Source: an uncultured Collinsella sp. (GTDB taxonomy: Bacteria > Actinomycetota > Coriobacteriia > Coriobacteriales > Coriobacteriaceae). From it: 25,154 nt of DNA. The position numbers and the translations under genes are program-made. The stretch lies in assembly GCA_900547025.1 (NCBI GenBank), contig UREZ01000020.1, forward strand, positions 1 to 25,154. The letters are read 5' to 3'. The notes under the pieces are model-generated. The model saw nothing but the letters and a program-made list of their open reading frames with translations. It had not been told where the DNA came from and did not search any database. Of this stretch, positions 1-7,290 are shown piece after piece (position 1 is the stretch's first letter; every line of letters begins with the position of its first letter).

Positions 1-1
1 C

Positions 2-244
2 GACGTGGTGATTCAGGCCATGCGCGCCAAACCCGCCTATCTGGGCTGCTTGGGCTCGCGCCGTAAGACGGCCTTTGTGCGCGCCCGCCTGGAGCAGGAG
101 GGCTTTACGCAGGACCAGATCGACGAGCTGCACCTGCCGATCGGCGTTGCCATTCAGGCCGAGGACCCCGAGGAGATCGCCATCTCCATCGCCGCCGAGA
201 TGATCCACCTGCGCCGTACCAAACTCGTCCCCCGCAAGCGCTAG
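2..244 (+). CDS. XdhC/CoxI family protein, C-terminal part (5' end outside window)
   Basis: The window opens inside this gene; the reading frame continues from base 2 to a TAG at 242-244. The 80 visible residues match the end of the XdhC Rossmann-like domain: the YLGCLGSRRK segment, then an ARLEQEGF helix, the LHLPIGVAIQAEDPEEIA segment and a closing SIAAEMI helix. XdhC proteins help insert or sulfurate molybdenum cofactor in xanthine dehydrogenase-type enzymes; the related CoxI/YqeB proteins serve other molybdenum or selenium hydroxylases, and the fragment does not separate these. The N-terminal XdhC_CoxI domain would lie upstream of the window. It has no functional link to the ribosomal genes that follow. 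I am sure of the family, less so of the specific role. Confidence 0.8.
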   Translation, partial: DVVIQAMRAKPAYLGCLGSRRKTAFVRARLEQEGFTQDQIDELHLPIGVAIQAEDPEEIAISIAAEMIHLRRTKLVPRKR

Positions 245-261
245 TCGCATCCCCATATATG

Positions 262-328
262 AGTTGCGGTGAAATAGTTCCTAGATAAGCCTGACGGGCG
301 GTCAGCCAGGAACTATTTCACCGCAACT
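262..328. repeat. long inverted repeat / hairpin with perfect 21-bp arms
   Basis: Bases 262-282 and 308-328 are exact reverse complements (21 of 21), separated by 25 bases that contain a second small stem, CTGAC (291-295) with GTCAG (301-305). It begins 18 bases after the XdhC-family stop codon. It could end transcription, but no T run follows either arm, so it does not look like a standard intrinsic terminator. The perfect arms and A/T-rich centre of each arm resemble a dispersed intergenic repeat or miniature element. Other copies were not found in this window. Confidence 0.8.
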
Positions 329-578
329 GCCAAGAGATCCGTTTTCCTCCGTCGCATGCGGACCCATTTGTGCGGGGGAGTTGTGGAGTTGTGCAGGCAG
401 ACGAGGTTTTTCTGGAAATACGCACCCAATGCGCGTATAGTACCGATTGTTTTGTCGGCTCCTGCTGTGTCGAGTCCAAACCGCGAAATGCCATGAGCGG
501 CGCGGATGCAGCCAGGAGGCACGAGGACAACCCATCGTGGCCACGCCCCGTGCTTAAAACCCCAAGAAGGAGTGAACA
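329..578 (+). other. non-coding spacer and probable leader of rplE
   Basis: No convincing gene lies between the inverted repeat and rplE; the short open frames here have no recognisable family and poor start contexts. The stretch holds a candidate promoter near 413-441 and, in what would be the transcript leader, a stem GGCACGA (518-524) with TCGTGGCC (535-542) and a small CACG/CGTG hairpin (542-552). The ribosome binding site AAGGAG lies just before the rplE ATG. In most bacteria this position would be occupied by rplX, so the long spacer itself is unusual. Confidence 0.5.
413..441 (+). promoter_or_regulatory. candidate promoter for the rplE operon
   Basis: TATAGT at 436-441 is a good -10 hexamer, but the -35 region at 17 bases spacing (TGGAAA, 413-418) is poor. 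A promoter somewhere in this spacer is expected, because the normal upstream S10/spc genes are not present to supply read-through. The exact site is inferred. Confidence 0.3.
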
Positions 579-1136
579 ATGGCAGAAGAGAAGTATGTGC
601 CGCGTCTGAAGACCAAGTACAACAACGAGGTCAAGCAGCAGCTTCAGGACAAGTTCCAGTACGAGAACGTCATGATGATCCCCAAGTTTGAGAAGATCGT
701 CGTGAACATGGGTGTCGGCGAGGCCGCTACCGATTCCAAGGCCATCGACGGTGCCGTGCGCGACCTGCGCGCTATCACCGGCCAGCAGCCGATGATCACC
801 CGTGCCCGCAAGTCCATCGCTACCTTCCGCCTGCGCGCTGGTATGCCGATCGGCTGCAAGGTTACCCTGCGCGGCGACCGTATGTGGGAGTTCTTCGATC
901 GTCTGACCTCCGTCGCGATTCCCCGTATCCGCGACTTCCGCGGCATCTCCGCCAAGAGCTTCGACGGCCGTGGTAACTTCTCCATGGGCGTCACCGAGCA
1001 GCTCATCTTCCCCGAGATCGACTTTGACTCCGTCGATCACCAGCGTGGTATGGACATCACTTTCGTGACCACCGCCAACACCGATGAGGAGGCCAAGGCC
1101 CTTCTGGACGCCTTCGGTTTCCCGTTCAAGAAATAG
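579..1136 (+). CDS. rplE: 50S ribosomal protein L5
   Basis: L5 binds 5S rRNA and forms part of the central protuberance of the large subunit. The 185-residue product has the family hallmarks: PKFEKIVVNMGVGEA near residues 30-44, the ITGQQPMITRARKSIATFRLR segment in the middle, and the FDRLTSVAIPRIRDFRG and GNFSMGVTEQLIFPEI segments in the second half. It is slightly longer than the usual 179 residues because of the N-terminus. ATG at 579 is preceded by AGAAGGAG. This is the first ribosomal gene in the window; rpsQ, rplN and rplX, which usually lie just upstream, are replaced by an XdhC-family gene and a 334-base spacer. Confidence 0.97.
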   Translation: MAEEKYVPRLKTKYNNEVKQQLQDKFQYENVMMIPKFEKIVVNMGVGEAATDSKAIDGAVRDLRAITGQQPMITRARKSIATFRLRAGMPIGCKVTLRGDRMWEFFDRLTSVAIPRIRDFRGISAKSFDGRGNFSMGVTEQLIFPEIDFDSVDHQRGMDITFVTTANTDEEAKALLDAFGFPFKK

Positions 1137-1152
1137 GTTCACCTGCCCTATA

Positions 1153-1180
1153 AGCGCCGTTCCCACAAGGGGGCGGCGTT
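1153..1180 (+). other. hairpin in the rplE-rpsZ spacer
   Basis: Bases 1153-1164 can pair with 1169-1180 in RNA (12 pairs, three of them G-U) around an ACAA loop. No T run follows, so it is more likely an mRNA processing or stability element than a terminator. Its role is inferred only from position. Confidence 0.35.
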
Positions 1181-1215
1181 TGGGGCGAACAATACTCTAT
1201 GTGAGGAGGATATAA

Positions 1216-1401
1216 GTGGCTAAGACATCGATGATCGTCAAGTGCAATCGCAAGCAGAAGTTCTCTACTCGTGAGTACACGCGCTGCCAGCGCTGCGGCC
1301 GTCCGCACTCTGTGTACCGCAAGTTCGGCCTGTGCCGTGTCTGCTTCCGTGAGCTTGCACTCAAGGGCGAGCTTCCCGGCGTTAAGAAGGCCAGCTGGTA
1401 A
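1216..1401 (+). CDS. rpsZ: 30S ribosomal protein S14, zinc-binding type Z
   Basis: S14 assembles into the head of the small subunit. The 61-residue length and four cysteines (C24, C27, C40, C43 in CxRCGRP and CRVC contexts) identify the short zinc-binding form, not the longer cysteine-free paralogue that replaces it under zinc limitation. The end, GELPGVKKASW, is typical. Translation starts at GTG 1216, with GAGGAGGA at 1203-1210 just upstream. It keeps the usual place between rplE and rpsH. Confidence 0.96.
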   Translation: MAKTSMIVKCNRKQKFSTREYTRCQRCGRPHSVYRKFGLCRVCFRELALKGELPGVKKASW

Positions 1402-1520
1402 GTCACTACCAGCGTTTCAAGCATCCGTTTGGAACAGGGAAAACGCGCTAGTTAGGCTTTGCCGTTAAGGGCGGCGAAGAACCAAGAGCACGTGTTCATC
1501 AAGAACGAAGGAGAATCTGT

Positions 1521-1919
1521 ATGAACCTTACAGACCCGATCGCAGATATGCTTACGCGCATCCGTAACGCTAACTCTGTGAACAAGGCCACGGTCTCCAT
1601 GCCGAGCAGCAAGAAGCTCGTCGAGATCGCTCGTGTTCTGCACGAGGAGGGCTACATCGAGGGCTACGATGTCGAGGACACCGTTCCCCAGAAGACTCTG
1701 CACATCACGCTTAAGTATGGTCCCAAGAAGGCTAAGGTCATCAACGGCATCCGCCGCATTTCCAAGCCGGGCCTGCGTAAGTACACCGGCGTTGCCGACA
1801 TGCCCCGCGTCCGCGGTGGCCTTGGTACCGCCATTATTTCCACCAGCCATGGCGTCATGACCGACCGCGATGCTCGCAAGCACAACGTCGGCGGCGAGAT
1901 CATCGCTTACGTCTGGTAA
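1521..1919 (+). CDS. rpsH: 30S ribosomal protein S8
   Basis: S8 binds helix 21 of 16S rRNA, organises the central domain and, in enterobacteria, represses the spc mRNA. The 132-residue product opens with MNLTDPIADMLTRIRNAN and ends with the family signature GLGTAIISTSHGVMTD followed by ARKHNVGGEIIAYVW. ATG 1521 follows AAGGAG at 1508-1513 with 7-base spacing. A 119-base spacer separates it from rpsZ, long for this operon; nothing coding is seen there. Confidence 0.97.
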   Translation: MNLTDPIADMLTRIRNANSVNKATVSMPSSKKLVEIARVLHEEGYIEGYDVEDTVPQKTLHITLKYGPKKAKVINGIRRISKPGLRKYTGVADMPRVRGGLGTAIISTSHGVMTDRDARKHNVGGEIIAYVW

Positions 1920-1952
1920 TTCGCTCGGTAGGTAGAAGGAAAGGAGATCACC

Positions 1953-2489
1953 GTGTCTCGTATCGGTAATAAGCCTGTCCAGATTCCCGCCGGAGTCGAA
2001 GTGGCAGTCAACGGCAACAACGTTGTCGTCAAGGGCCCCAAGGGCCAGCTCGAGCTCGATGTCTTTGAGAAGCTCGCTATCAACGTCGAGGACAACGTCC
2101 TCACCGTTTCCCGTCCCGACGACGAGCGTGAGACCCGTGCCCGCCACGGCCTCACCCGCGCCCTCATCCACAACATGGTTGTTGGCGTTTCCGAGGGCTT
2201 CGAGAAGAAGCTCGAGCTCGCCGGCGTCGGTTACCGCGTGCAGCAGAAGGGCAAGAACCTCGAGTTCTCCCTGGGCTTCTCGCACCCCGTGATCGTCGAG
2301 GCTCCCGAGGGCATCACCTTCGAGGTTCCCGACAACACCCACGTGAACGTCAAGGGTATCAACAAGCAGCAGGTCGGTCAGATCGCCGCTGAGATCCGCG
2401 GTCATCGTCCTCCCGAGCCTTACAAGGGCAAGGGTATCCACTATGTTGGCGAGCACATCCGCCGCAAGCTGGGTAAGGCCGCCAAGTAG
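1953..2489 (+). CDS. rplF: 50S ribosomal protein L6
   Basis: L6 lies near the base of the L7/L12 stalk on the large subunit. The 178-residue product has the two repeated L6 domains: SRIGNKPVQIPAGVEVAV at the start, and the C-terminal signature PEPYKGKGIHYVGEHIRRK near residues 154-172. The start is GTG at 1953 with AAGGAGA a few bases upstream; no ATG in the right place competes. It follows rpsH by 33 bases. Confidence 0.97.
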   Translation: MSRIGNKPVQIPAGVEVAVNGNNVVVKGPKGQLELDVFEKLAINVEDNVLTVSRPDDERETRARHGLTRALIHNMVVGVSEGFEKKLELAGVGYRVQQKGKNLEFSLGFSHPVIVEAPEGITFEVPDNTHVNVKGINKQQVGQIAAEIRGHRPPEPYKGKGIHYVGEHIRRKLGKAAK

Positions 2490-2514
2490 TCGTAACCGAC
2501 TCACTCGCATAAGA

Positions 2515-2536
2515 CCAGCACCCCGTCAGGTGCTGG
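2515..2536 (+). other. small hairpin in the rplF-rplR spacer
   Basis: CCAGCACC (2515-2522) and GGTGCTGG (2529-2536) form an 8-bp perfect stem with a 6-base loop in the 75-base spacer. A short T run (2548-2552) lies 11 bases further on, too far for a standard terminator. It may be a processing or partial attenuation site. Confidence 0.35.
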
Positions 2537-2564
2537 CAAGATCAACCTTTTTAGGAGTTTACGT

Positions 2565-2933
2565 ATGAACAAGCATAAGGCGAAGCTGGAAGGCCTCAAG
2601 CGTCGTCAGCGTCGTGTTCGCGGCAAGGTCTCGGGTACCGCCGAGCGTCCGCGTCTTCGCGTGACCCGTACTAACGCCAACATCTATGCCCAGATCATCG
2701 ACGACAGCAAGGGCTCCAGCCTGACGCTCGTCTCTGCCTCGACCCTCGAGGCCGAGTTCAAGGGCACCCACACCTCGAACAAGGAGGCTGCGGAGAAGGT
2801 CGGTCAGCTCGTTGGCAAGCGCGCCATCGAGGCCGGCATCACCAAGGTCGCCTTCGATCGCGGTGGCCGTATCTACCATGGCCGCGTCAAGGCCCTCGCC
2901 GACGGTGCTCGTGCCGCCGGTCTCGAGTTCTAG
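2565..2933 (+). CDS. rplR: 50S ribosomal protein L18
   Basis: L18 binds 5S rRNA together with L5 and L25. The 122-residue product has the basic N-terminus MNKHKAKLEGLKRRQRRVR, the RPRLRVTRTNANIYAQIIDD segment, and the typical end FDRGGRIYHGRVKALAD followed by ARAAGLEF. ATG 2565 follows TTAGGAG. Its TAG stop is shared with the ribosome binding site of rpsE, which suggests coupled translation. Confidence 0.97.
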   Translation: MNKHKAKLEGLKRRQRRVRGKVSGTAERPRLRVTRTNANIYAQIIDDSKGSSLTLVSASTLEAEFKGTHTSNKEAAEKVGQLVGKRAIEAGITKVAFDRGGRIYHGRVKALADGARAAGLEF

Positions 2934-2947
2934 GAGGTATGTAGCAC

Positions 2948-3472
2948 ATGGCTCGTAATCAGAAGCAGCAGCGCGAGGCCTCCGAGTTCGAGGAGCGCGT
3001 CGTTTACATCAACCGCGTGTCGAAGACCGTCAAGGGTGGTCGTCGCATGAGCCTCGTCGCTCTCGTCGTCGTTGGCGACGGCAAGGGCAACGTCGGCGTT
3101 GGCATGGGCAAGTCCGCTGAGGTGCCCCTGGCCATCTCCAAGGCGTCTCTCGATGCCAAGAAGAATATGTTCCACGTGCCGGTGACCGATCAGGGCACCA
3201 TCCCGCACGAGGTTCTCGGTCACTTTGGTGCCGGCCGCATCATCATCAAGCCCGCTGTCGAGGGTACCGGCGTTATCGCCGGCGGCGCTGTGCGCCCCCT
3301 CTTCGAGCTTGCTGGCATCAAGAACGTCCTGTCCAAGTCCCTCGGTACCGACAACGGCCTCAACATCATCAAGGCTGCCGTCGAGGGCCTCAAGGAGCTC
3401 TCCAGCCCTGAGGACGTCGCGGCTCGCCGTGGCCTGACGGTCTCCGAGATGTTCGTCGGTAAGGAGAACTAA
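2948..3472 (+). CDS. rpsE: 30S ribosomal protein S5
   Basis: S5 lies at the mRNA entry side of the small subunit and contributes to decoding accuracy. The 174-residue product has the double-stranded RNA-binding-like N-terminal domain, including VVYINRVSKTVKGGRR and the GNVGVGMGKSAEVP loop, then the C-terminal domain with GTGVIAGGAVRPLFELAGI. ATG 2948 is served by AGGAGGT at 2932-2938, which overlaps the rplR stop codon. Confidence 0.97.
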   Translation: MARNQKQQREASEFEERVVYINRVSKTVKGGRRMSLVALVVVGDGKGNVGVGMGKSAEVPLAISKASLDAKKNMFHVPVTDQGTIPHEVLGHFGAGRIIIKPAVEGTGVIAGGAVRPLFELAGIKNVLSKSLGTDNGLNIIKAAVEGLKELSSPEDVAARRGLTVSEMFVGKEN

Positions 3473-3474
3473 GC

Positions 3475-3657
3475 ATGGCTGACACCATCAAGATCAAGCA
3501 GGTCCGCAGCACCAATGGTTGCAAGCAGGACCAGGTCCGTACTGTCCGTGCCCTCGGTCTCCACAGGATCCGCGAGGTTCGCGAGATTGCTGACAACGAG
3601 TCCGTCCGCGGCATGATCTTCAAGGTCAAGCACCTTGTCGAGATTGTAGAGGAGTAG
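3475..3657 (+). CDS. rpmD: 50S ribosomal protein L30
   Basis: L30 is a small two-helix protein of the large subunit, missing from some bacteria. The 60-residue product shows the family pattern: IKIKQVRSTNGCKQDQ, then VRALGLHRIREVREIADN and a closing MIFKVKHLVEIVE strand. ATG 3475 lies 2 bases after the rpsE stop, and the AAGGAG inside the end of rpsE serves as ribosome binding site. Confidence 0.95.
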   Translation: MADTIKIKQVRSTNGCKQDQVRTVRALGLHRIREVREIADNESVRGMIFKVKHLVEIVEE

Positions 3658-3660
3658 CAA

Positions 3661-4110
3661 ATGCAGCTTCACGATCTTACTCCCGCGCCCGGTTCCACCA
3701 AGAACCGCAAGCGCGTCGGCCGTGGCAATTCTTCGGGTCACGGCACCACTTCTGGCCGCGGCCAGAAGGGCCAGGGTTCTCGCTCTGGTGGCACCAAGGG
3801 TGCCGGCTTCGAGGGTGGCCAGACTCCGCTGGCTATGCGCCTGCCCAAGCTTCCTGGCTTCCGCAACCCCCGTCGTATCGAGTACACCGCTGTCAACGTC
3901 GAGCGTCTCGAGCGTAAGTTCGAGGACGGCGCTGTGATCGACGGTGCCGCTCTTAAGGCCGCTCGCATCACCAAGAGCGAGTTCGAGCCCGTCAAGGTGC
4001 TCGGCAATGGTGAGCTCACCAAGAAGTTCACGGTCAAGGTCGACAAGGTCAGCGCTTCTGCGCAGGCCAAGATCGAGGCCGCCGGCGGAAAGGTCGAGCT
4101 GCCGTGCTAA
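3661..4110 (+). CDS. rplO: 50S ribosomal protein L15
   Basis: L15 is a late-assembly protein of the large subunit. The 149-residue product has the Gly/Lys/Arg-rich extended N-terminus (LHDLTPAPGSTKNRKRVGRG, then SGHGTTSGRGQKGQ), the FEGGQTPLAMRLPKLPGF signature near residues 50-68, and a globular C-terminal domain. ATG 3661 follows the rpmD stop by 3 bases, and the GAGGAG at the end of rpmD serves as ribosome binding site. Its last 7 bases overlap the secY start. Confidence 0.97.
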   Translation: MQLHDLTPAPGSTKNRKRVGRGNSSGHGTTSGRGQKGQGSRSGGTKGAGFEGGQTPLAMRLPKLPGFRNPRRIEYTAVNVERLERKFEDGAVIDGAALKAARITKSEFEPVKVLGNGELTKKFTVKVDKVSASAQAKIEAAGGKVELPC

Positions 4111-5390
4111 ATGGTCTTAAGAATGCTTTCCGCATCAAAGAACTGCGCGAAAAGATTCTTTTTACCATAGCTATGCTCGTCGTGTACCGCATTGGTGCGC
4201 ACGTTCCTGTGCCCGGCATTCCCTTCCAGGGGATGCTGGGCCTTTTCTCGACCGGGAGTAACTCGGTCGCCGCAGGTGCTATGGCCCTCCTGAATCTTTT
4301 CTCTGGTGGCGCGTTGAGCTATGTCTCGGTGTTCTCTTTGGGCATCATGCCGTACATCACGAGCTCGATTATCCTCCAGATGCTCCAGGCCGTCGTGCCT
4401 TCCCTGCATGAGCTTGCCCGCGAGGGCGAGGTCGGTCAGACCAAGATTACGCAGTATTCGCGTTACCTCACCTTGGCTCTGGCTATCCTCAACTCCGTGG
4501 GTTACCTCTTCCTCTTTAAGAGCTTCGGCATCAGCTTTAATGGCGCCGGCGCTCCCGAGATCATCTTTGACCTCATGATCGTCGGTACGCTCACCGCGGG
4601 CGCCATGCTGATCATGTGGATTGGTGAGCTCATCACCCAGCGCGGTATCGGCAATGGCATGTCGCTGATCATCTTCGCGAACATCATGGCCGGTCTTCCG
4701 CAGGCGATCTTCTCCAGCACCGAGGGTAACGCCGGTGGCATCATCACCATGGTGATCATCTGCGCCATCATCTTGCTGGTCATCCCGCTGATCGTTTTCC
4801 TTGAGCGCGGCCAGCGCCGCATCCCGGTCTCCTACGCCAAGCGCGTCGTGGGCCGTCGCATGATGGGTGGCCAGACCACCTACCTGCCCATCAAGGTCAA
4901 CACCGCGGGCGTCGTGCCGATCATCTTCGCTTCGGCGCTGCTGTACTTCCCGGCCCAGATTGCCGTGTTCTTCCCCGGCATCGGCTGGATCCAGGCAGTT
5001 GCCTCCGCGCTTTCGACCGGTTGGCTCAACTGGGTGCTCAACGTTGTCCTCATCGTGTTCTTCGCGTACTTCTACACCTCCATGGTGTTCAACCCCGATG
5101 ACACGGCCGACAACCTCAAGAAGCAGGGCGGCTTTATTCCGGGCGTCCGTCCGGGCAGGGCTACCGCGGCCTACATCAAGAACGCGCTCAACAAGATCAC
5201 GCTTCCCAGCGCTGTCTTCTTGGCGCTCATCGCCATCGTGCCTTCGATCATCTTCTCCTTTACGGGTAACCAGCTGATCCAGGCATTTGGCGGCACATCC
5301 ATCCTCATCATGGTCGGCGTCGTGCTCGACACGGTCGACAAGCTCGAAGGCCAGATCAAGATGTATGATTACGATGGATTCTTTAAATAG
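4104..5390 (+). CDS. secY: protein translocase subunit SecY
   Basis: SecY is the channel-forming subunit of the SecYEG translocon in the cytoplasmic membrane. The 428-residue product has ten hydrophobic segments and conserved family sequences: FRIKELREKILFTIAMLVVY at the N-terminus, the plug-region GGALSYVSVFSLGIMPYI, the cytosolic loop ERGQRRIPVSYAKR, and GGFIPGVRPGRATAAYI before TM9. Translation starts at GTG 4104, overlapping the end of rplO by 7 bases (GGAAAGG lies upstream), so the two are probably translationally coupled. The ATG at 4111 is in another frame. Position between rplO and adk is the classical one. Confidence 0.97.
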   Translation: MLNGLKNAFRIKELREKILFTIAMLVVYRIGAHVPVPGIPFQGMLGLFSTGSNSVAAGAMALLNLFSGGALSYVSVFSLGIMPYITSSIILQMLQAVVPSLHELAREGEVGQTKITQYSRYLTLALAILNSVGYLFLFKSFGISFNGAGAPEIIFDLMIVGTLTAGAMLIMWIGELITQRGIGNGMSLIIFANIMAGLPQAIFSSTEGNAGGIITMVIICAIILLVIPLIVFLERGQRRIPVSYAKRVVGRRMMGGQTTYLPIKVNTAGVVPIIFASALLYFPAQIAVFFPGIGWIQAVASALSTGWLNWVLNVVLIVFFAYFYTSMVFNPDDTADNLKKQGGFIPGVRPGRATAAYIKNALNKITLPSAVFLALIAIVPSIIFSFTGNQLIQAFGGTSILIMVGVVLDTVDKLEGQIKMYDYDGFFK

Positions 5391-5408
5391 GCTAGAGGAG
5401 GATTGCTC

Positions 5409-6035
5409 ATGAACCTCGTATTGCTCGGAGCTCCGGGTGCCGGTAAGGGCACCGTCGCACAGGAGCTCGTCGCCGAGTTTGGCGTCGCTCACATTTCCAC
5501 GGGCGACCTGCTGCGTGCTGCCGTCAAGGGTGGCACCGAGCTTGGTATTCAGGCTAAGAAGTACATGGACGCCGGCGAGCTCGTTCCCGACCAGCTCGTG
5601 ATCGACCTTGTCAAGGAGCGCCTTGCCGCCGATGACGCCCAGCAGGGCTTCATCCTCGACGGCTTCCCGCGCAACACCGCCCAGGCTGTGACGCTCGATT
5701 CCGAGCTCTCTGCCATGGGTCGCGAGATTGACTGCGCCCTTCTGGTCGACGTGGCCCCCGAGGTCATCATCGACCGTCTGTCTTCGCGTCGCACCTGCCG
5801 CGCCTGCGGTTACACCGGCACCGCTGCCGATGCTACCTGCCCCAAGTGTGGTGGCGAGATGTATCAGCGCGACGACGACAAGCCCGAGACCATTAAGAAC
5901 CGTCTCGACGTCTACGAGAAGTCCACGAGCCCGCTCGTCGACTACTATCGTGGCCAGGGTCTGCTCAAGTCGGTCAACGGTGACCAGGCTCGCGAGACCG
6001 TGTACGGGGATGTCAAAGAGGCTCTCGGTCTATGA
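5409..6035 (+). CDS. adk: adenylate kinase, zinc-finger LID type
   Basis: Adenylate kinase converts ATP and AMP to two ADP and balances the adenylate pool. The 208-residue product has the P-loop GAPGAGKGT (7-15), the AMP-site HISTGDLLR (28-36), LDGFPRN (83-89), and a LID domain with four cysteines (C130, C133, C144, C147) that would bind zinc. ATG 5409 has AGGAGG 7 bases upstream; an in-frame TTG at 5403 is too close to that site. The stop TGA overlaps the map start codon (ATGA), a coupling arrangement. Confidence 0.97.
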   Translation: MNLVLLGAPGAGKGTVAQELVAEFGVAHISTGDLLRAAVKGGTELGIQAKKYMDAGELVPDQLVIDLVKERLAADDAQQGFILDGFPRNTAQAVTLDSELSAMGREIDCALLVDVAPEVIIDRLSSRRTCRACGYTGTAADATCPKCGGEMYQRDDDKPETIKNRLDVYEKSTSPLVDYYRGQGLLKSVNGDQARETVYGDVKEALGL

Positions 6036-6820
6036 TCAAGATTAAGTCTGCAACGCAAATCGAGCAGATGAAGAAGGCAGGAGCGCTATCTAAGATGGCG
6101 CTCCGCCACGTTGGAGCCATGGTTCGCCCTGGTGTTTCGACCTTTGAGCTCGATCAGCTTGCGGAGCAGATTATCCGCATGCATGGTGGCACCCCGGCCT
6201 TTAAGGGTTACGGCGGGTTCCCGGGGACCATTTGCGCATCGATCAACGATGCCGTTGTCCACGGTATTCCCAACCCCGACATGATTCTGCGCGATGGCGA
6301 TGTCATCTCCATCGATACGGGTGCCGTTGTCGACGGTTGGGTCGGCGATAACGCTTGGACGTTTTTCGTCGGTACCCCCACGCCTGAGGCCAAGGCTCTG
6401 TGCGAGGTTACGCGCGATTGCCTTAAGGCTGCAATCGAGCAGGCTGTTCCCGGTAATCATATTGGGGACATTGGGTATGCCGTCCAGTCTCTCGCCGAGT
6501 CTCACGGCTATGGCGTGCTTCGCGATTATGTGGGGCACGGTATTGGCCATGTGATGCACGAGGACCCCAACGTTCCGAATTACGGAAAGAAGGGGAGGGG
6601 CGTTCGTCTCCAGACCGGTATGGTCATTGCCATCGAGCCGATGGTCACGATGGGATCCAATCATGTGAGCACGGGCTCCGATGGTTGGATCGTTACGACC
6701 AACGACCACCTGCCCGCCGCGCACTACGAGAACACCGTCGCCATTACCGATGACGGTCCGGTGATTCTTACCACCGATGCGCAAGGATCCTGGTGTTCGC
6801 TCCAGGGCGGAGAAATGTAA
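6032..6820 (+). CDS. map: methionine aminopeptidase, type I
   Basis: It removes the initiator methionine from nascent proteins. The 262-residue product carries the full di-metal site of the type I family: D95 (SIDTGA), D106 (VGDNAW), H169 (VGHGIG), E202 (IEPMV) and E233 (YENTVA), plus the substrate-site H77. It ends in a short tail (about 20 residues) beyond the catalytic core. The start codon overlaps the adk stop by 4 bases. The gene is the last of this transcription unit before an apparent new promoter at infA. Confidence 0.97.
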   Translation: MIKIKSATQIEQMKKAGALSKMALRHVGAMVRPGVSTFELDQLAEQIIRMHGGTPAFKGYGGFPGTICASINDAVVHGIPNPDMILRDGDVISIDTGAVVDGWVGDNAWTFFVGTPTPEAKALCEVTRDCLKAAIEQAVPGNHIGDIGYAVQSLAESHGYGVLRDYVGHGIGHVMHEDPNVPNYGKKGRGVRLQTGMVIAIEPMVTMGSNHVSTGSDGWIVTTNDHLPAAHYENTVAITDDGPVILTTDAQGSWCSLQGGEM

Positions 6821-6856
6821 CAAGTTCCACGTAGTTGTGGAGCCATTACGAAGTTA

Positions 6857-6885
6857 TTACGATGCGTGCATACGTGTTGTAAAAT
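6857..6885 (+). promoter_or_regulatory. candidate sigma-70 type promoter for infA-rpmJ-alpha operon
   Basis: TTACGA (6857-6862) and TAAAAT (6880-6885) are separated by exactly 17 bases in an A/T-rich patch that stands out from the GC-rich surroundings. The -10 matches the consensus at five of six positions, the -35 at three. It lies in the 104-base gap between map and infA. Confidence 0.5.
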
Positions 6886-6924
6886 ACTCAATCGCTGTCG
6901 TTTTCTAGAGAAAGATGATTGCTT

Positions 6925-7143
6925 GTGAAGAAGGAAGACGCAATTGAGCTCGAGGGTACGGTAAAGGAGCCGCTGCCCAACGCCATGTTTAAGGTTGAGC
7001 TCGAGAACGGTCATTCGGTTCTGTGCAACATTTCTGGCAAGATCCGAATGAATTACATCCGCATTCTCCCCGGTGACAGGGTTGTCGTGGAGCTTTCCCC
7101 GTACGACCTGACCCGCGGTCGCATCACCTATCGCTATAAATAG
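6925..7143 (+). CDS. infA: translation initiation factor IF-1
   Basis: IF-1 occupies the ribosomal A site during initiation and helps IF-2 and IF-3. The 72-residue product is a single OB-fold (S1-like) domain: EDAIELEGTVKEPLPNAMFK, then FKVELENGH, ISGKIRMNYIRILPGDRV and the ending RGRITYRYK. GTG 6925 gives MKKEDAIELEG, which lines up with the usual MAKEDxIE start. An in-frame TTG at 6919 would add two residues and sits closer to the purine stretch GAGAAAG, so the exact start is not fully settled. Confidence 0.95.
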   Translation: MKKEDAIELEGTVKEPLPNAMFKVELENGHSVLCNISGKIRMNYIRILPGDRVVVELSPYDLTRGRITYRYK

Positions 7144-7153
7144 CGACACACAT

Positions 7154-7241
7154 ACACGCTCTTTTCCGACTGCAGGCTTAGCTCAACCTACGGTCGGTTT
7201 GCGTGTGAAGACCAGCCATAGTTTTAAACGCCTGCGGCTGG
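7154..7241 (+). promoter_or_regulatory. structured spacer (possible leader) upstream of rpmJ-rpsM
   Basis: The 147-base gap between infA and rpmJ can fold into nested stems: ACACGC (7154-7159) with GCGTGT (7201-7206), enclosing CCGAC (7166-7170) with GTCGG (7193-7197). A separate stem follows, CCAGCC (7212-7217) with GGCTGG (7236-7241). Such leaders before ribosomal protein genes are often autoregulatory or processing sites; no known leader family is recognised, so the role is inferred. Confidence 0.35.
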
Positions 7242-7290
7242 GCGAGTAGATAGTAGGGAAGTAGTTTGAGCGCTACCGAAAGGAAGAACG

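Noticed and set aside
313..609. Small open frames on both strands in the spacer before rplE
   Set aside because: No start context, no family, mutually overlapping; one passes through the rplE start.
4107..5492. Long open frame on the strand opposite secY (and similar ones opposite rpsH-rplF, rpoA-rplQ)
   Set aside because: These mirror the codon bias of the real genes, have no family resemblance and lack ribosome binding sites; the sense genes are certain.
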